A DNA stretch of 64,000 bases from Solen grandis. Its lineage: Eukaryota; Mollusca; Bivalvia; Adapedonta; Solenidae. The stretch spans positions 124,001 to 188,000 of the forward strand of contig CM037792.1 of assembly GCA_021229015.1 (NCBI GenBank), in the 5' to 3' direction. The stretch's first letter is position 1; each line of letters starts with the position of its first letter. Below, in pieces: positions 45,379 to 58,140 of this stretch. The position numbers and the translations under genes are program-made. The notes under the pieces are model-generated. The model made no database searches. It was not told the origin of the DNA and saw only the letters and a program-made list of their open reading frames with translations.

Positions 45379-46267
45379 CGCTATATTGTTTTATAGTTAC
45401 CATGTAAAATAAGCTATTTGTTGTATTTATGACCTTGAACATCACAGTCTATAGGATACTTTTATATGTACACCTGGGATGTGTTGTATAGGCAAAAAGT
45501 TGCAATTTAGTATGTTCACATTTTCTTTGTAATCTATGCAACAATTATAGTGAAAAAAAACAAACATTTTCAACATGGTGTCTTACATATATAATATCTA
45601 TCTTTCATTGCAACAAATATTATTCTGCAGTTTTCAGCAGATAATCCATGCATTTATCTTTGAATCTTTGACATGGACTCGAAACTTTCATTCTTCTTAA
45701 CAGAAATGGCAAACAAAACATTTTGTTTCATTCACATTTGATGAGCAATTAAGAAATGTCCATTCTGAATCTGGAAATTAAAAACTTTGTTTTGGCCATG
45801 TTTGTTAACCATGTTACTGCTCAATGCAGCTTTGAAGAGAGCCTCTAAAAACTTATTTTTGCAACTTATCATCGCATAGAAATCAACAGAAAACTATATT
45901 GCAACATTTTTAATTTTTTTATCTATGTATCTCACCCCTATATACCAGTAAATACAGATCATAATATTCCATCTAGACATACTCAATGTAAACTGTTGTT
46001 ATACTGGTATATAAAAAAATCACTCTTTAGTTAGGCCAAAAAAGAAAAAAGTTCTGTTTCTTGTCTCAAGCAAATAAAAAAGAGGGTCGATAGGTTGGGA
46101 TTTTATTTTTTTATTTTACTTCTTACATGCAACGAAAGGTAAAAAAAAGGAAATATTTTTTAAAGGCAAGAAGGTAAAAAAAACTTTGGGGTCAGTCTTT
46201 AAAAAGAGGGGCGATCGGCCTTATTATTGTGTTGAAAAAAGATGTTAATTGTGTAATTTAAACAGCC

Positions 46268-46547
46268 ACTTGAACAAGGTCTACATGGCCGAGAGGGTAA
46301 AGTCGCTGACTTTAACACTCACTCAGCCCCTCACCGCGTGGGTTTGAATCCTGGCAGGGTCATTTGGATTTTCATGTGAGGAAGCCTTCCAGCTGGCTTG
46401 CTGTAGGTTGGTGGTTCTACCCAGATGCCTCCGTGCAATTGGGGTCTTCCTCCACCTGTAATTAACTGGACATCGCAATATGACTGAAATACTGTCGAAG
46501 CAACGGTAAACGCAAATAGTCAAGTCAAGTCAAATCAAGTCAAGTCA
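46268..46547 (+). repeat. tRNA-derived SINE, full length
   Basis: A-box-like 'TGGCCGAGAGGG', B box 'GGGTTTGAATCC', the shared body, and a (CAAGT)n tail 'CAAGTCAAGTCAAATC...'. The A box here differs from 34218 by one base. Confidence 0.88.
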
Positions 46548-47056
46548 AGGTCCCAAAGCTGTCTACCTAATGCAGGTGGTTTCCCAAAGCAATAAACTGA
46601 CTCTTTTTTTCTTTTTTTTAAATAATTACCTATTTTCCCAATAGAATATTTCTTTTCTTTTTTTTTTCAAAAGAAATAATTCATGGAATTTTAACCAAAT
46701 TTGTGTATTGTTATAATTTAAATGTTGATTTGTCTTCGACATATACCATCTATAATTGGATAATTTTATTATTAATTTAAAACATTTTCATAACCTTATA
46801 ATTTCCCCATTTTTAACACCAACTTTCCCAATAATTTTCCCAATAAGAAAGCCACAGGTGGTAAAAAAAAAGAATCTTGAAAATAAATTGCAGTTATATC
46901 ACTGTCAATCAAACCAATACATGCAAAAACCATGAATGACACTTTGACGCTAGTAATGACTTTCTTTTGGATCATAATCTTTCACAATTTGTGTTCATTT
47001 AACTAAATGTACATCATATGACTACGGTAATATATTTACTTATATGTTTCTGCATA

Positions 47057-47885
47057 TTTTATGCTCAGCAGAGCACAACATGCTCAAGGTGAGCAATTAG
47101 GATCACCCTGTGTCTGTCATTGGGCATTTTCCATTGTGCGGCATCAATAGTTTGCTTAATACAAAATCTCGTATAAGACCACTGGGTAGAAATTGATGAA
47201 TCTCTGCATGAATGATCATTCACAAAAGTTGCTAGAATAAACTTGATCCATGCTGAAGACTTATTGCCATGGCAACCAACAAAATTTTACTTTAAAAACT
47301 TCAAAAACTTCTTCTCTGAAACCAGTGGTCAGAATTTGATTTCCTTTGGCACAAATAGCCACCTCAAAGTGCTCTACTATAATTGCTAAAATAAAGTTGA
47401 TCCCTTTAAAAATGAGGCCCCTAGGGGGTCAGCTAGTTTCCTTATATGCTCTTTATTGAAAATTTCAATATTATTCTTCTGTAAATCCAATTGTCAGAAT
47501 TTAATTTCATTTAGCACAAATGGTCACCTCATGAATGTCTACCATATAATCCCTTGAAAAATGAGGCCTCTAGCGGGTAATCTAGTTTCCTGATATACTC
47601 TATAAAGAAATTTTCAAAATTCTTCTTCTATGAAGCTTAGTGTCAGAATTCAATTTTATTTATTACAAATGGTTACCTCATGAATGTCTACCATAATTGC
47701 TCAAATAAAGGTAATCCCCTGAAAAAATGAGGCCCCTAGGGGATCAGCTTTCTTCTCTTCTGGAACTTATGTTCAGAATTAATTCTTGTTTTGCACCAAT
47801 GATTACCTCAAGGTTTCATACCTTAATTGTGTTAGCATTTTGATTCCTTGAAAATTGAGGCCTCTAGATGATTGAGTAAATTAAG
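47057..47885 (+). repeat. dispersed element with ~170-bp internal repeats
   Basis: Begins 'TATGCTCAGCAGAGCACAAC...GGTGAGCAATTAGGATCACC', a diverged 'AGCTCACC...GGTGAGC' end. The interior repeats 'TGAGGCCCCTAGGGG' type blocks at about 47413, 47560 and 47730. An end-like fragment 'CTGGTGAGCAATCTAGGGCC' lies at about 49350, beyond the next element, which suggests that element is inserted into this one. Confidence 0.6.
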
Positions 47886-47887
47886 AT

Positions 47888-49250
47888 TTTTTTATGCCCC
47901 CCTTCGAAGAAGAGGGGGTATATTGCTTTGCTCATGTCGGTCGGTCCGTCGGTCTGTCGGTAGACCAGACCTTGTCCGAGTGATAACTTAAGTTCTATTT
48001 GACCTTTAAGTCTCAAACTTCATGTGGTTGTTGCTCATGATTAGTAGATGACCCCTATTGATTTTGGTGTCATTACCTCAAAGGTCAAGGTCACAAGGTC
48101 ACATGTTGTGTATGTATAATACCAGACCTTGTCCGAGTGATAACTTAAGTTCTATTTGACCTTTAAGTCTCAAACTTCTTGTGGTTGTTGCTCATGATTA
48201 GTAGATGACCCCTATTGATTTTGGTGTCATTACCTCAAAGGTCAAGGTCACATGTTGTGTATGTATAATACCAGACCTTGTCTGAGTGATAACTTAAGTT
48301 CTATTTGACCTTTAAGTCTCAAACTTCATGTGGTTGTTGGTCATGATTAGTAGATGACCCCTATTGATTTTGGTGTCATTACCTCAAAGGTCAAGGTCAC
48401 ATGTTGTGTATGTATAATACCAGACCTTGTCTGAGTGATAACTTAAGTTTTATTTGACCTTTAAGTCCAGACCTTGTCCGAGTGATAACTTAAGTTTTAT
48501 TTGACCTTTAAGTCTCAAACTTCATGTGGTTGTTGCTCACGATTAGTAGATGACCCCTATCGATTTTGGTGTCATTACCTCAAAGGTCAAGGTCACATGT
48601 GTATGTATAATACCAGACCTTGTCGAGTGATAACTTAAGTTCTATTTGACCTTTAAGTCTCAAACTCTTGTGGTTTGCTAGAGTTCATTACCTCAAAGGT
48701 CAAGGTCACATGTGTATGTATAATACCAGACCTTGTCCGAGTGATAACTTGAAGTTCTATTTGACCTTTAAGTCTCAAACCTCTTGTGGTTGTTGCTTAT
48801 GATTAGTGACCTCTATTGATTTGGGTGTCAACATCCAAAGGTCAAGTTCAAAATGTCACATGTTGATATATTTTCATTATATAAATGTCTTGCCCAAGTG
48901 ATAACTTCTATTTTATTTTTACTCTTAAGGTCCTAACCTCATGTAGTTGTTGCTTATAAATGTAGAAAACCCTGTTTTCAAATTAATAAGTTGGATTCTT
49001 ATAAATATTTTGTACGATTTAAGCAATGTCTGACTAATAACTCAAAATCTCATTGTGTCTGGTTTTATTTCAGTAAATGTTTAGTTCCACATTTTAGCGC
49101 ATTATATTTTCACTCAAATTTTTGAAGTTTGAGAATTTTTTGTGACAAGCCAACATTATGAAGGCAAACTCCTTGCATGTAATATAGCTATATACATATT
49201 ATGGCATATGAGGGGGGCATATATGTTTCACAAACATTTCTTGTTTATTT
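47888..49250 (+). repeat. dispersed 'ATGCCCCCCTT' element with ~150-bp monomers
   Basis: Begins 'TTTTTTATGCCCCCCTTCG', contains 'GTCGGTCGGTCCGTCGGTC', and ends 'GAGGGGGGCATATATG' near 49220, giving inverted G/C-rich ends. The interior repeats 'AGACCTTGTCCGAGTGATAA' ... 'CCTCAAAGGTCAAGGTCACA' about seven times (47966, 48122, 48273, 48421, 48473, 48615, 48728), some shortened. No protein. Confidence 0.8.
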
Positions 49251-49500
49251 TATCTGGAACTTGAATCTGGTTGCTGCTAGAAGAAACTTGGTAAAATCAA
49301 ATGACTTGAATCATTTTAAATAATATGTACTCTGTAAATGATGTTCTCTGGTGAGCAATCTAGGGCCATTATGTCCCTCTTGCTTTACTTTAGTTTTTCA
49401 CTCTTTTGTTTAAATTATCAGTGTTTTACCTGCCATTCCAATATAACACGCTACTGAGACCTGGATCCCCGAAACTGCGTTATAATGGATCTGCAATGTC

Positions 49501-50312
49501 CAGTGAAACCTCGCCATTCGGACACTTATCTATTTGAATGGATTTCCACAATGTAAAAATGCTTCCATAATACGGAAATTTACGTTCCGGATCTGGACAT
49601 CAATTTTGGGAACAAATCTTCCTTTTGCTATTCAAAATGACTCGATAATCCTGGTACCAGTATAGACTGGATTTCCCTCCTACTATTTTTAGCATCATTT
49701 GAACTACTCTTGACACGTGACTGCCATTGAAGTGTCACCTGCAGATTGTTTACACATAACTGCGAACAATTCACACTAATCAGTCGGGAGAAAAGGGGCA
49801 ATTAAGGGCTGGTATAGTTGTATGCTACATATAATGTACTAACTAGTGAGTGAAGAAGGTAAAAGAGACATAAAAGCCAGTCGTCCTTTAGATCGTTTTT
49901 TGTTCATATGTTTTGTTTTCAGTGCGTAACATTTATCATTTATTTGTTGGTGACTGTTTTGGCTAAAATAATTAAATCCAATTCATTTTTCTCAGAATGC
50001 CGAACAAGAAATGGGTCACAATTATGCTATCACCTACTTAAGGTGTCTTTTTTTTTTTCCTAAAGAATGCTGATATCAAGGATGGATTAAAATAAATTCA
50101 AAACAATGCATCATCTGTAAACATCATTAAATACTTAATCATATTTAGGCCTAGGCATATTATTTCAAATATACTTAATATTAATGGAAAACAAATGTAA
50201 CAAACATACATGCACACAGAGAGTACAATGAGAAAGAAAAAAGAAAGAAAGAATTCATTAATCCAGAACTTTACCCAAGGACCAAAGTGTCCGGACTAAC
50301 GAGGTTTCACTG
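49501..50312. repeat. pogo/Tigger-type non-autonomous DNA transposon
   Basis: The ends are CAGTGAAACCTCG-CC-ATTCGGACACTT (49501) and, inverted, CAGTGAAACCTCG-TTAGTCCGGACACTTT (50312). This resembles the CAGT...CCTCG...CGGA termini of pogo/Tigger elements. A TA follows the right end, but the left is preceded by TC, so the TA duplication is not intact. No transposase remains in 812 bp. Confidence 0.75.
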
Positions 50313-52083
50313 TATTGCCATGTGCACGAAATGTAACAAAGTTGCTGTGATGGGCCAATCAATGTCTTTTGAAAGTTGAAACAGTTTTTAATGCTGTGAT
50401 TCTTTATTAGTCAACAGTGTTCTCAGATTAATGGAGTTAGGCCCTGAAAGGCTGGCGTCACTCGTTTATTGATGTATTGATAATAAATGGAAATCAATGT
50501 TGATTGCAGACTAGTTTTATGGAGGTTCCTTCTTGTTTCAGGAGCGGTTCCGTATTGAGCCGTGATGTGAGACTAAAACTCTAAGTGTGTTACAGAAATC
50601 TCTTTACGTAGACAGGAAATTGACATGTAAATGAAACTCGTTGAAACCTGTTTGATGGGTTATGTAAATATTAGCCTTGTATCAGAATTTACGATGGCCA
50701 CATTGTCCAGTTAGTATACACAGATGAATGCTTACAAAAGTCTCAGATTCTGTTCTCTTTGAAATAATCAAGTTTCTGTATTTAAACAATTTACAACAAC
50801 AGTTGTAGGGATGGTACGGTAATCATGCTGAATCTGGAGCCATTACCAGCAGCTAGGATTGGTTGACAAGGAACAAAATGAGATTTTTTCTATAGACGTA
50901 GTGTATCCTTTTCTGTGATCCTGGTTTGTCTTGATTATTTAGATTATTTTGTCTTTGGTTAGGGAAGTCATTGGTTTGATCCTCTGCTTCTGAGGAATGA
51001 AAGTGAGTTTTACCATTTGGTTTGTTGTGGATGGAAAATTAATGATGTGTGTCTTGTATATGTCCTTGTGGGTCTTTGATGGACAGAAATGTGCTTAACA
51101 GATGATAATATGCACAGGCCAAAATTTTTTTTAGTCATTATCTTAATAGCTGAGAAGTTTTGTTGAGAAATTAAATACTTATGTAGTTTTATTAGAGAAA
51201 AAAGAATGATGAAAGTCTCTCCATAAGTATTTAAGTGTTACTGTCACAATATGTTAACCATATAACCTCCCTTGGCTTATTTTGGACTTTGTTGAGTTAT
51301 GTCCCCTTACTTTGATTAAATAACCAAACGTGAGGGGATCTGTTAAGTAGATATATTTGTTGTTTTGTGATATATGTTTTTAGAGTGTTTTTGCTTTATT
51401 TCAAAATGTGTGTGCGTCTATTTAACTTATGCTGTCTGAGTGTAAGTAATTAATCTTCAAAAAATGCTCGCAGACATGTTTTCTTTAGTTTAGCATCCAA
51501 CTTTTTCTAGTTAATACAAAACATACATATATATGCAGCACATATGGCTTTTATCTTAAAAATCCATAAAAAATCCATATGGAAGTTCCAAACAAAGGAG
51601 AGAGACATCATGGGTACATTTCTATATTCAAAATCAGTGATACAATCATTGATTCTTTGTATAAGAACACTTGATCAGCCTATGAATAAACATGAGGCTT
51701 TGTTTGGCAGATGGGACACTAATGTATTGAGACACGATTACATGCTGATGTTATTGCTATGCATATCAGATTCTGTACATGTTTTCTGGCGCTAAAGTTA
51801 TTTCAGCCCACGTTTCTACATGTATTTTGTAAGTCGTTACTGTAGTTCTTATTTGGCAACTGAGTAAGGAGTCTTCTTTGTTTTGCTGAATTTTGACATT
51901 TTTATTTTCAGTAACATATAGAGGGATTTCATTTTTCCTTTGTCACATTTAGGCTGTCCATGAACTAGCCTAAGCAATCAATATAAAACCAGTTGTCAAA
52001 TTCATAAGCACTTAGTAATACTTACATACTTAGGGATATGTTTCATTAATCTTGTTTCCCTAGTAAAAATGCTAGAATATTTC

Positions 52084-53292
52084 AATATCAACTTAGTCAT
52101 ATTCTGAATTATCAACTTAGTCATATTCTTAATTTTTATCAACTTAGTCATATTCTAAATTATCAACTTAGTCATATTCTAAATTATCAACTTAGTCATA
52201 TTCTGAATTATCAACTTAGTCATATTCTGAACTATCAACTTAGTCATATTCTGAATTATCAACTCAGTCATATTCTGAATTATCAACTTAGTCATATTCT
52301 GAATTATCAACTCAGTCATATTCTGAACTATCAACTTAGTCATATTCTAAATTATCAACTCAGTCATATTCTGAATTATCAACTTAGTCATATTCTGAAT
52401 TATCAACTTAGTCATATTCTAAATTATCAACTTAGTCATATTCTAAATTATCAACTCAGACATATTCTGAACTATCAACTTAGTCATATTCTAAATTATC
52501 AACTCAGTCATATTCTGAATTATCAACTCAGTCATATTCTAAATTATCAACTCAGTCATATTCTAAATTATCAACTCAGTCATATTCTAAATTATCAACT
52601 TAGTCATATTCTAAATTATCAACTTAGTCATATTCTAAATTATCAACTCAGTCATATTCTTAATTATCAACTTAGTCATATTCTAAATTATCAATTTAGT
52701 CATTTTCTAAATTATCAACTCAGTCATATTCTGAACTATCAACTCAGTCATATTCTAAATTATCAACTTAGTCATTTTCTAAATTATCAACTTAGTCATA
52801 TTCTAAATTATCAACTTAGTCATTTTCTAAATTATCAACTTAGTCATATTCTAAATTATTAACTTAGTCATATTCTGAACTATCAACTTAGTCATATTCT
52901 GAATTATCAACTCAGTCATATTCTGAATTATCAACTTAGTCATATTCTAAATTATCAACTTAGTCATATTCTGAACTATCAACTTAGTCATATTCTAAAC
53001 TATCAACTTAGTCATATTCTGAATTATCAACTTAGTCATATTCTAAATTATCAACTTAGTCATATTCTAAATTATCAACTTAGTCATATTCTGAACTATC
53101 AACTTAGTCATAGTCTAAATTATCAACTTAGTCATATTCTAAATTATCAACTAGTCATATTCTAAATTATCAACTCAGTCATATTCTAAATTATCAACTC
53201 AGTCATATTCTGAACTATCAACTCAGTCATATTCTGAACTATCAACTTAGTCATATTCTGAACTTTCAACTTAGTCATATTCCTAACAATCA
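52084..53292. repeat. 24-bp minisatellite, about 50 copies
   Basis: The unit 'TATCAACTTAGTCATATTCTAAAT' has recurring variants (CTTAG/CTCAG, TAAAT/TGAAT/TGAAC) and one or two units shortened by a base (near 53150). The variants are interspersed, as expected from unequal exchange. The last units near 53280-53330 are diverged. Confidence 0.95.
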
Positions 53293-53944
53293 ACTAGGTC
53301 ATTTACTTTATAATTAACTTAGTCATTTACTTACTTATTTTACAATACAAAAATGATGGAATATTTAAATTTTTTAGTATTACTTAGCATCAAGAATTGT
53401 TGACAGAATTCAAACCAGGTTAGTTTGCAAGTAATAGTGATGAGCATTTTTTTTTCAGGTATTTTTCTGTTTATTAAGTCTTCCAAATCAAGTTTGGAGA
53501 CTTATTGTTTATACTTGGTTTATTCTTCTTTCTTGTGCAGGCAACTTTGTATGGGCCATACATGTATCTCGGAGGTTGCTTGACCTGTCTTTACAAAACT
53601 TCACACAATTATAGTTCTTAATGAGTGGTGCCTCCCTGAATTTTGTAAACTGGGGGTCAGGCCCCATCCCCTCAAAGATAGATTTTTGCATAAAAAATGT
53701 ATTTTGGTTAAATATTTCAAATAATACATAATGAGAAGAATTGAATAGATGGCCCCAAACCTTTTTTACTTTGGTGTCCTCCGAGATCACTCAGGGGTCA
53801 AGCCCCACCCACTCAATTTTATTAGAAAAGTGTTCAGATCCCCACCCATATTTCACCCATATTTCACCCATAATCATATATATTTTTGTTCCTAATGATG
53901 AGACAGATTAACTGGTATTTCTTTAGTGTCACCCATTACTTCAT

Positions 53945-54130
53945 ATAGACTAATTTTGACACATTTGCATACAGAGCAAACCCAGATCAGACAGCTCCCA
54001 TAGGATCTTATCTGTTTGTTTATAAAAATATTGTAGTTAAGATTCTTTATTGTTTCATATACTTTTGTAGGTTCAGTAAATTAATATTCATCAAGTCAAA
54101 AATTTGTTCATGAATATTTATGAGGTTTAG
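53945..54130. repeat. MITE fragment ('GAGCAAACCCAGATCAGACAG' family)
   Basis: Same interior as 28510 and 45180 ('CAAACCCAGATCAGACAGC', 'GTTTCATATACTTTTGTAGG', 'ATGAATATTTATGAGG'), but the ends are degraded. Confidence 0.6.
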
Positions 54131-54389
54131 TATGATTTCCATTCTCAAACTCAAAATATTGCCTTTAAGTTCAATGTAGACTGACATATAATATTTGAAT
54201 TTGATTCTGAGATAGTGCTTGAGTAATTTTGAAAATGTAAAGTTGTGTCTGTTAACGCCATATTTAATGCTGTTCACACTAAGAATTGCTTGCATTGGAA
54301 TTTGCTTTTCTCTGGTACACCATTGTCTAAAGATAGCATTTTTTGAATGGCTAAAGCTAAAAGACTGTGATATTTAGCTTCCTTGCTTG

Positions 54390-55259
54390 GTGCTCAGTAG
54401 AGCTGGGTTTCGCCAGCAAAAAAGTATCACAAAGTATCACGATATTGAAGGCTCGATACAATACAGTATCACGATACCTGATAATATATATATATAATGT
54501 AGATATGACATGGAAAACTAATAGTTTCCTGCTGTAAATTAGAATTTGAAGTAGAAGTAAAAGATTGTTTGCTGTGCAAAGTGATATTTTATTATCAGCT
54601 TAAACTTTAGAGTAAAATAGTAAAAAAAAATGCATAAACTTCAACATAACTCATCAATTCAGTATCAACACAATCAGTAACAAAAACCAACTTTAATGTC
54701 ACCAGTTCTATATCAACACTGAAACAATCTCAAACTACTTGTCTGGATATCACTTAAAATAAAAAGATTCAGCTCAGCTAACTAGATGCATACTGATAAG
54801 ATTAAAGTCTTTGAACAAATGATATGGTGATGCCTTTTCAAGTGAGCAGACATCCGCTATATTTCACATGATATTTACAATGGGTGTACATAACTTTGGA
54901 TTTGAATGCAGCCAATGGTTTTTCGATTTCCGCATCCATGAAAAAAATAATAGAATTTTTTTTTTTTTTAAAGTTATTTCTTATTTTAGAATATCATATT
55001 TTATTTTGAAGTCTAGTCTACTAGTCAATCTAATCAACAAAAGGTAAAACTGACTTTCGGAAATAGCACTTTATGCTTATAAGATATGAGCAGCAGGCCA
55101 AGTGGCATATCAATTTTGCCGGTTTGCACCAAAAACTTTCGTCCATTGAAGTATCATTTGAGAATCCATTCTTGAGGTAATAATCGCGATTCTGTATCGT
55201 CAGCCAATAATGGCGATATATCGTTGCATCGATGAAATCGACCCAGCTCTAGTGCTCAG
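54390..55259. repeat. hAT-type element with perfect 8-bp target duplication
   Basis: The direct 8-bp repeat GTGCTCAG at 54390-54397 and 55252-55259 flanks an 854-bp element (54398-55251). It has inverted ends TAGAGCTGGGTTTCG / CGACCCAGCTCTA. An 8-bp duplication with TAGAG-type ends is diagnostic of the hAT superfamily. Subterminal 'GTATCACGATA' repeats may be transposase binding sites. No transposase, so non-autonomous. Confidence 0.9.
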
Positions 55260-55384
55260 CATAAAAGGGTAGTCCCAGGACTGGTGTCAGGATAATGGGA
55301 CTGAGTGTGGTATCATACCACTTGTTTACAGCTTGATACTTTAATGTGGCAGTACTTGATCTGTCTTGTAGACAAAGGTCCCCA

Positions 55385-55438
55385 AATGACTGAAATACTG
55401 TCGTTGGGATGTTAAACCCAGTCAAATAAAATCAAATG
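55385..55438 (+). repeat. SINE 3' tail
   Basis: 'AATGACTGAAATACTGTCG' then 'GTTAAACCCAGTCAAATAAAATC' is the 3' end of a SINE related to those above, with a different body upstream. Confidence 0.6.
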
Positions 55439-56067
55439 GCTGTGTGCTCACAATTAAAAAAAAAAAAAAAACATCTTTGGAATATATAGCTTTAGATATA
55501 GAATGTATAAACAATTCTGATGTCTGAATCTGACGCAATATGCATAAAAGCACATTAAATACCTGAACAGATACGAGTAATCTGAATAAAACTTCAACAA
55601 ACAGGAAGAAAATGTCCATAAACAGAGAACAAGTAATTAATGGAACTTCCTGACCTTTAGATACCTATGGGACAATATTTTGTCATGTCGTCATAGAATG
55701 GAAAACAAATTTACATGAACGTCATGTCTATGAATACGACAAAAATCCCCAGTCCCTTATCTCATTTTGCAATGTTTGCAGACAATTGTCCTGAACTGTG
55801 CTGGTATTTACTATCCAGGCAATATTTTACGGATGTTTGTCATTCCAAGTTGCAGGCTGATGTCACAGAGTCCAATAGTGGTCCTAGAGATCAATAGAGG
55901 AAGTGACTTCTGAGAGCAAGTCTAATTACAGGCAATTAAATAACAAAATGCTCCATTTAGGGTTTCAGAGGATTGTTTGTTCATTTAATCTGGTCCTAAA
56001 GCGTGGGTTGAAGTGATATGCTGGGGGAGTGAAGGTTTATAGGTTTGGAATCCTACTGTGGCAAACA

Positions 56068-58140
56068 AATACGCCGGAGGGGACTATAGGTTTTCCCTCT
56101 GTCTGTCTGTCCATCCGGATGTCTGGAAATCTGGATCTGGCATTAACTTGAAAACCGTTTAAGATAATGTAATGAAACTTGGTATTTAAATAGATGACAG
56201 TATGAAGATGCTGTATGTCACTTTGTTGTTATCCCCTGTCGATGGAATCAGGAGGAGGATATTGTTTTGGAGTCCTTCTGTCTGATATTTGTTTCAGAGC
56301 TATTTCTCTGCAACTTCTGACTGGATTTTAATGCAACTTCATGGCAACCATCATTACCAATAGAAGATGCGCATATCTTCGGCATGTTTTGATTGGACCA
56401 TTTGACACAGGGTTATGGCCCTTGATTAGTTATGCAGTATGTATACAGAGTAACAGTCGTTTCCTCGCTATTTCTCTGAAACTACTGACTGAATTTTAAT
56501 GCAACTTCATAGCAACCATCAGTACCAATAGGAGATGCCCATAGCCTTGGCATGTTTTGATTGGACAATTTAATCTTGAGTTATAGCCCTTTTTTTTGCT
56601 TTTCTGGATTTCAATGAAACTTCATGGCAACCTACATTACCAATAGGAGATGTGCATAGCCTTGACATGCTTTCATCAGACCATTTAACCCAGAGTTATG
56701 GCCCTTGATTAGTTATACAGTATAATGTATACAGAGTAAAATTCGTTTCCAGGATTTTAACGCAACTTAATGGCAACCATCATTACCAGTATAAGATGCG
56801 CATATCCTTGGCATGTTTCAATCGGACCATTTAAGACAGAGTTATGGCCCTTGATAAGTTATGCAGTATGTTTACAGACTAACATTTGTTTCTTCGCTAT
56901 TTCTTAGCAACGGTTTACTGAATTTCAGCAAACTTAATGGAAACCATGAATTTCAGTAAGTGATGCACATATCCTCGGCATGTTTTCATGGCAACAATCA
57001 TTACCAATAAGAGATGAGCACATCCTCGGCATGTTTCGATTGAACCATTTAACCCAGAGTTATGGCCCTTGATAAGTTATGCAATATGTATACAGAATAA
57101 CATTCGTTTCAGCACTTTTTTCTTGCAAATACTGACTGGATTTAAACAAAACTTCATGGCACCATCATTACCAATAGGAGATGCGCATTTCCTCGACATG
57201 CTTTCATCGGACTATTTTACTCAGAGTTATTGCCCTTGGATAATTATGCAATATGTATACAGAGTAACATTCGTTTTCTGCAATATTTCTCTGCAACTAC
57301 TGACTAGATTTTAATGAAACTTCATGGCAACCATCATTATCAATAGGAGATGCGCATACCCTCAGCATGTTTTCATTGGACTATTTAACCCAGAGTTATA
57401 ACCCTTGATTAGTTTTGCAGTATGTATACAGAGTAACATTCATTTCTGTGCTATTTCTTTACAATTACTGGCTGGATTTTAAAGAAACTTCATGGCAACC
57501 TTCATTAGAGATGCGCATATCTTCGGCATGTTTTGGTCAGACCATTTAAGACAGAGTTATGGCCCTTGATAAGTTATGCAGTATGTTTACAGAATAACAT
57601 TTGTTTCTGCACAATTTCTTACCAATGGTTTACTGAATTTTATGCAAACTTAATGTAAAAAACCATGAATTTCGAAAAGAGAAGCGCATATCTACGGCAT
57701 GTTTTCATTGGACTATTTAACCCAGAGTTATAACCCTTGATTAGTTATGCAGTATGTATACAGAGTAACATTCATTTCCGTGCTATTTTTTTGCAACTAC
57801 TGACTGGAATTTAAAGAAACTTGATGGCAACCATCAGTAGAGATGAACATATCTTCGGCATGTTTTGGTCAGACCATTTAAGACAGAGTTACGGCCCTTT
57901 ATAAGTTATGCAATATGTTTACAGAATAACATTCGTTTCTGCGCTATTTCTAAGCAACGGTTTACTGAATTTCAGCAAAACTTAATGGGAACCATAAATA
58001 TCAATAAGAGATGCACATATTATTGGCATGTTTCTGTTGGACCATTCAACACAAAAGCTGGCGATTTATTCCTTAAATGGTGCTGGATCATATTGTTTCC
58101 ACTGGGCTGACCAACCCACATTTACTACAGTATTAATTAC
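56068..58140 (+). repeat. dispersed 'CCGGAGGGGACTATAGG' element with ~190-bp monomers
   Basis: Begins 'ACGCCGGAGGGGACTATAGG' and 'CTGTCTGTCTGTCCATCCGG'. From about 56280 a monomer of roughly 150-200 bp ('ACTTCATGGCAACCATCATTACC' ... 'AGTTATGGCCCTTGATTAG' ... 'GTATACAGAGTAACATTCG') repeats about ten times with internal deletions. The open frames here are repeat artefacts. Confidence 0.75.

Noticed and set aside
50530..50575. Extra FANCL exon after 'CTTGTTTCAG' at about 50540
   Set aside because: Looks like an acceptor followed by 'GAGCGGTTCCG', but a stop comes after six codons. The flanking FANCL exons already join in phase with the right length.
57069..58110. Frames repeating 'ISYAICIQNNIRF' type words
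   Set aside because: Translation of the monomers of the dispersed element at 56068.
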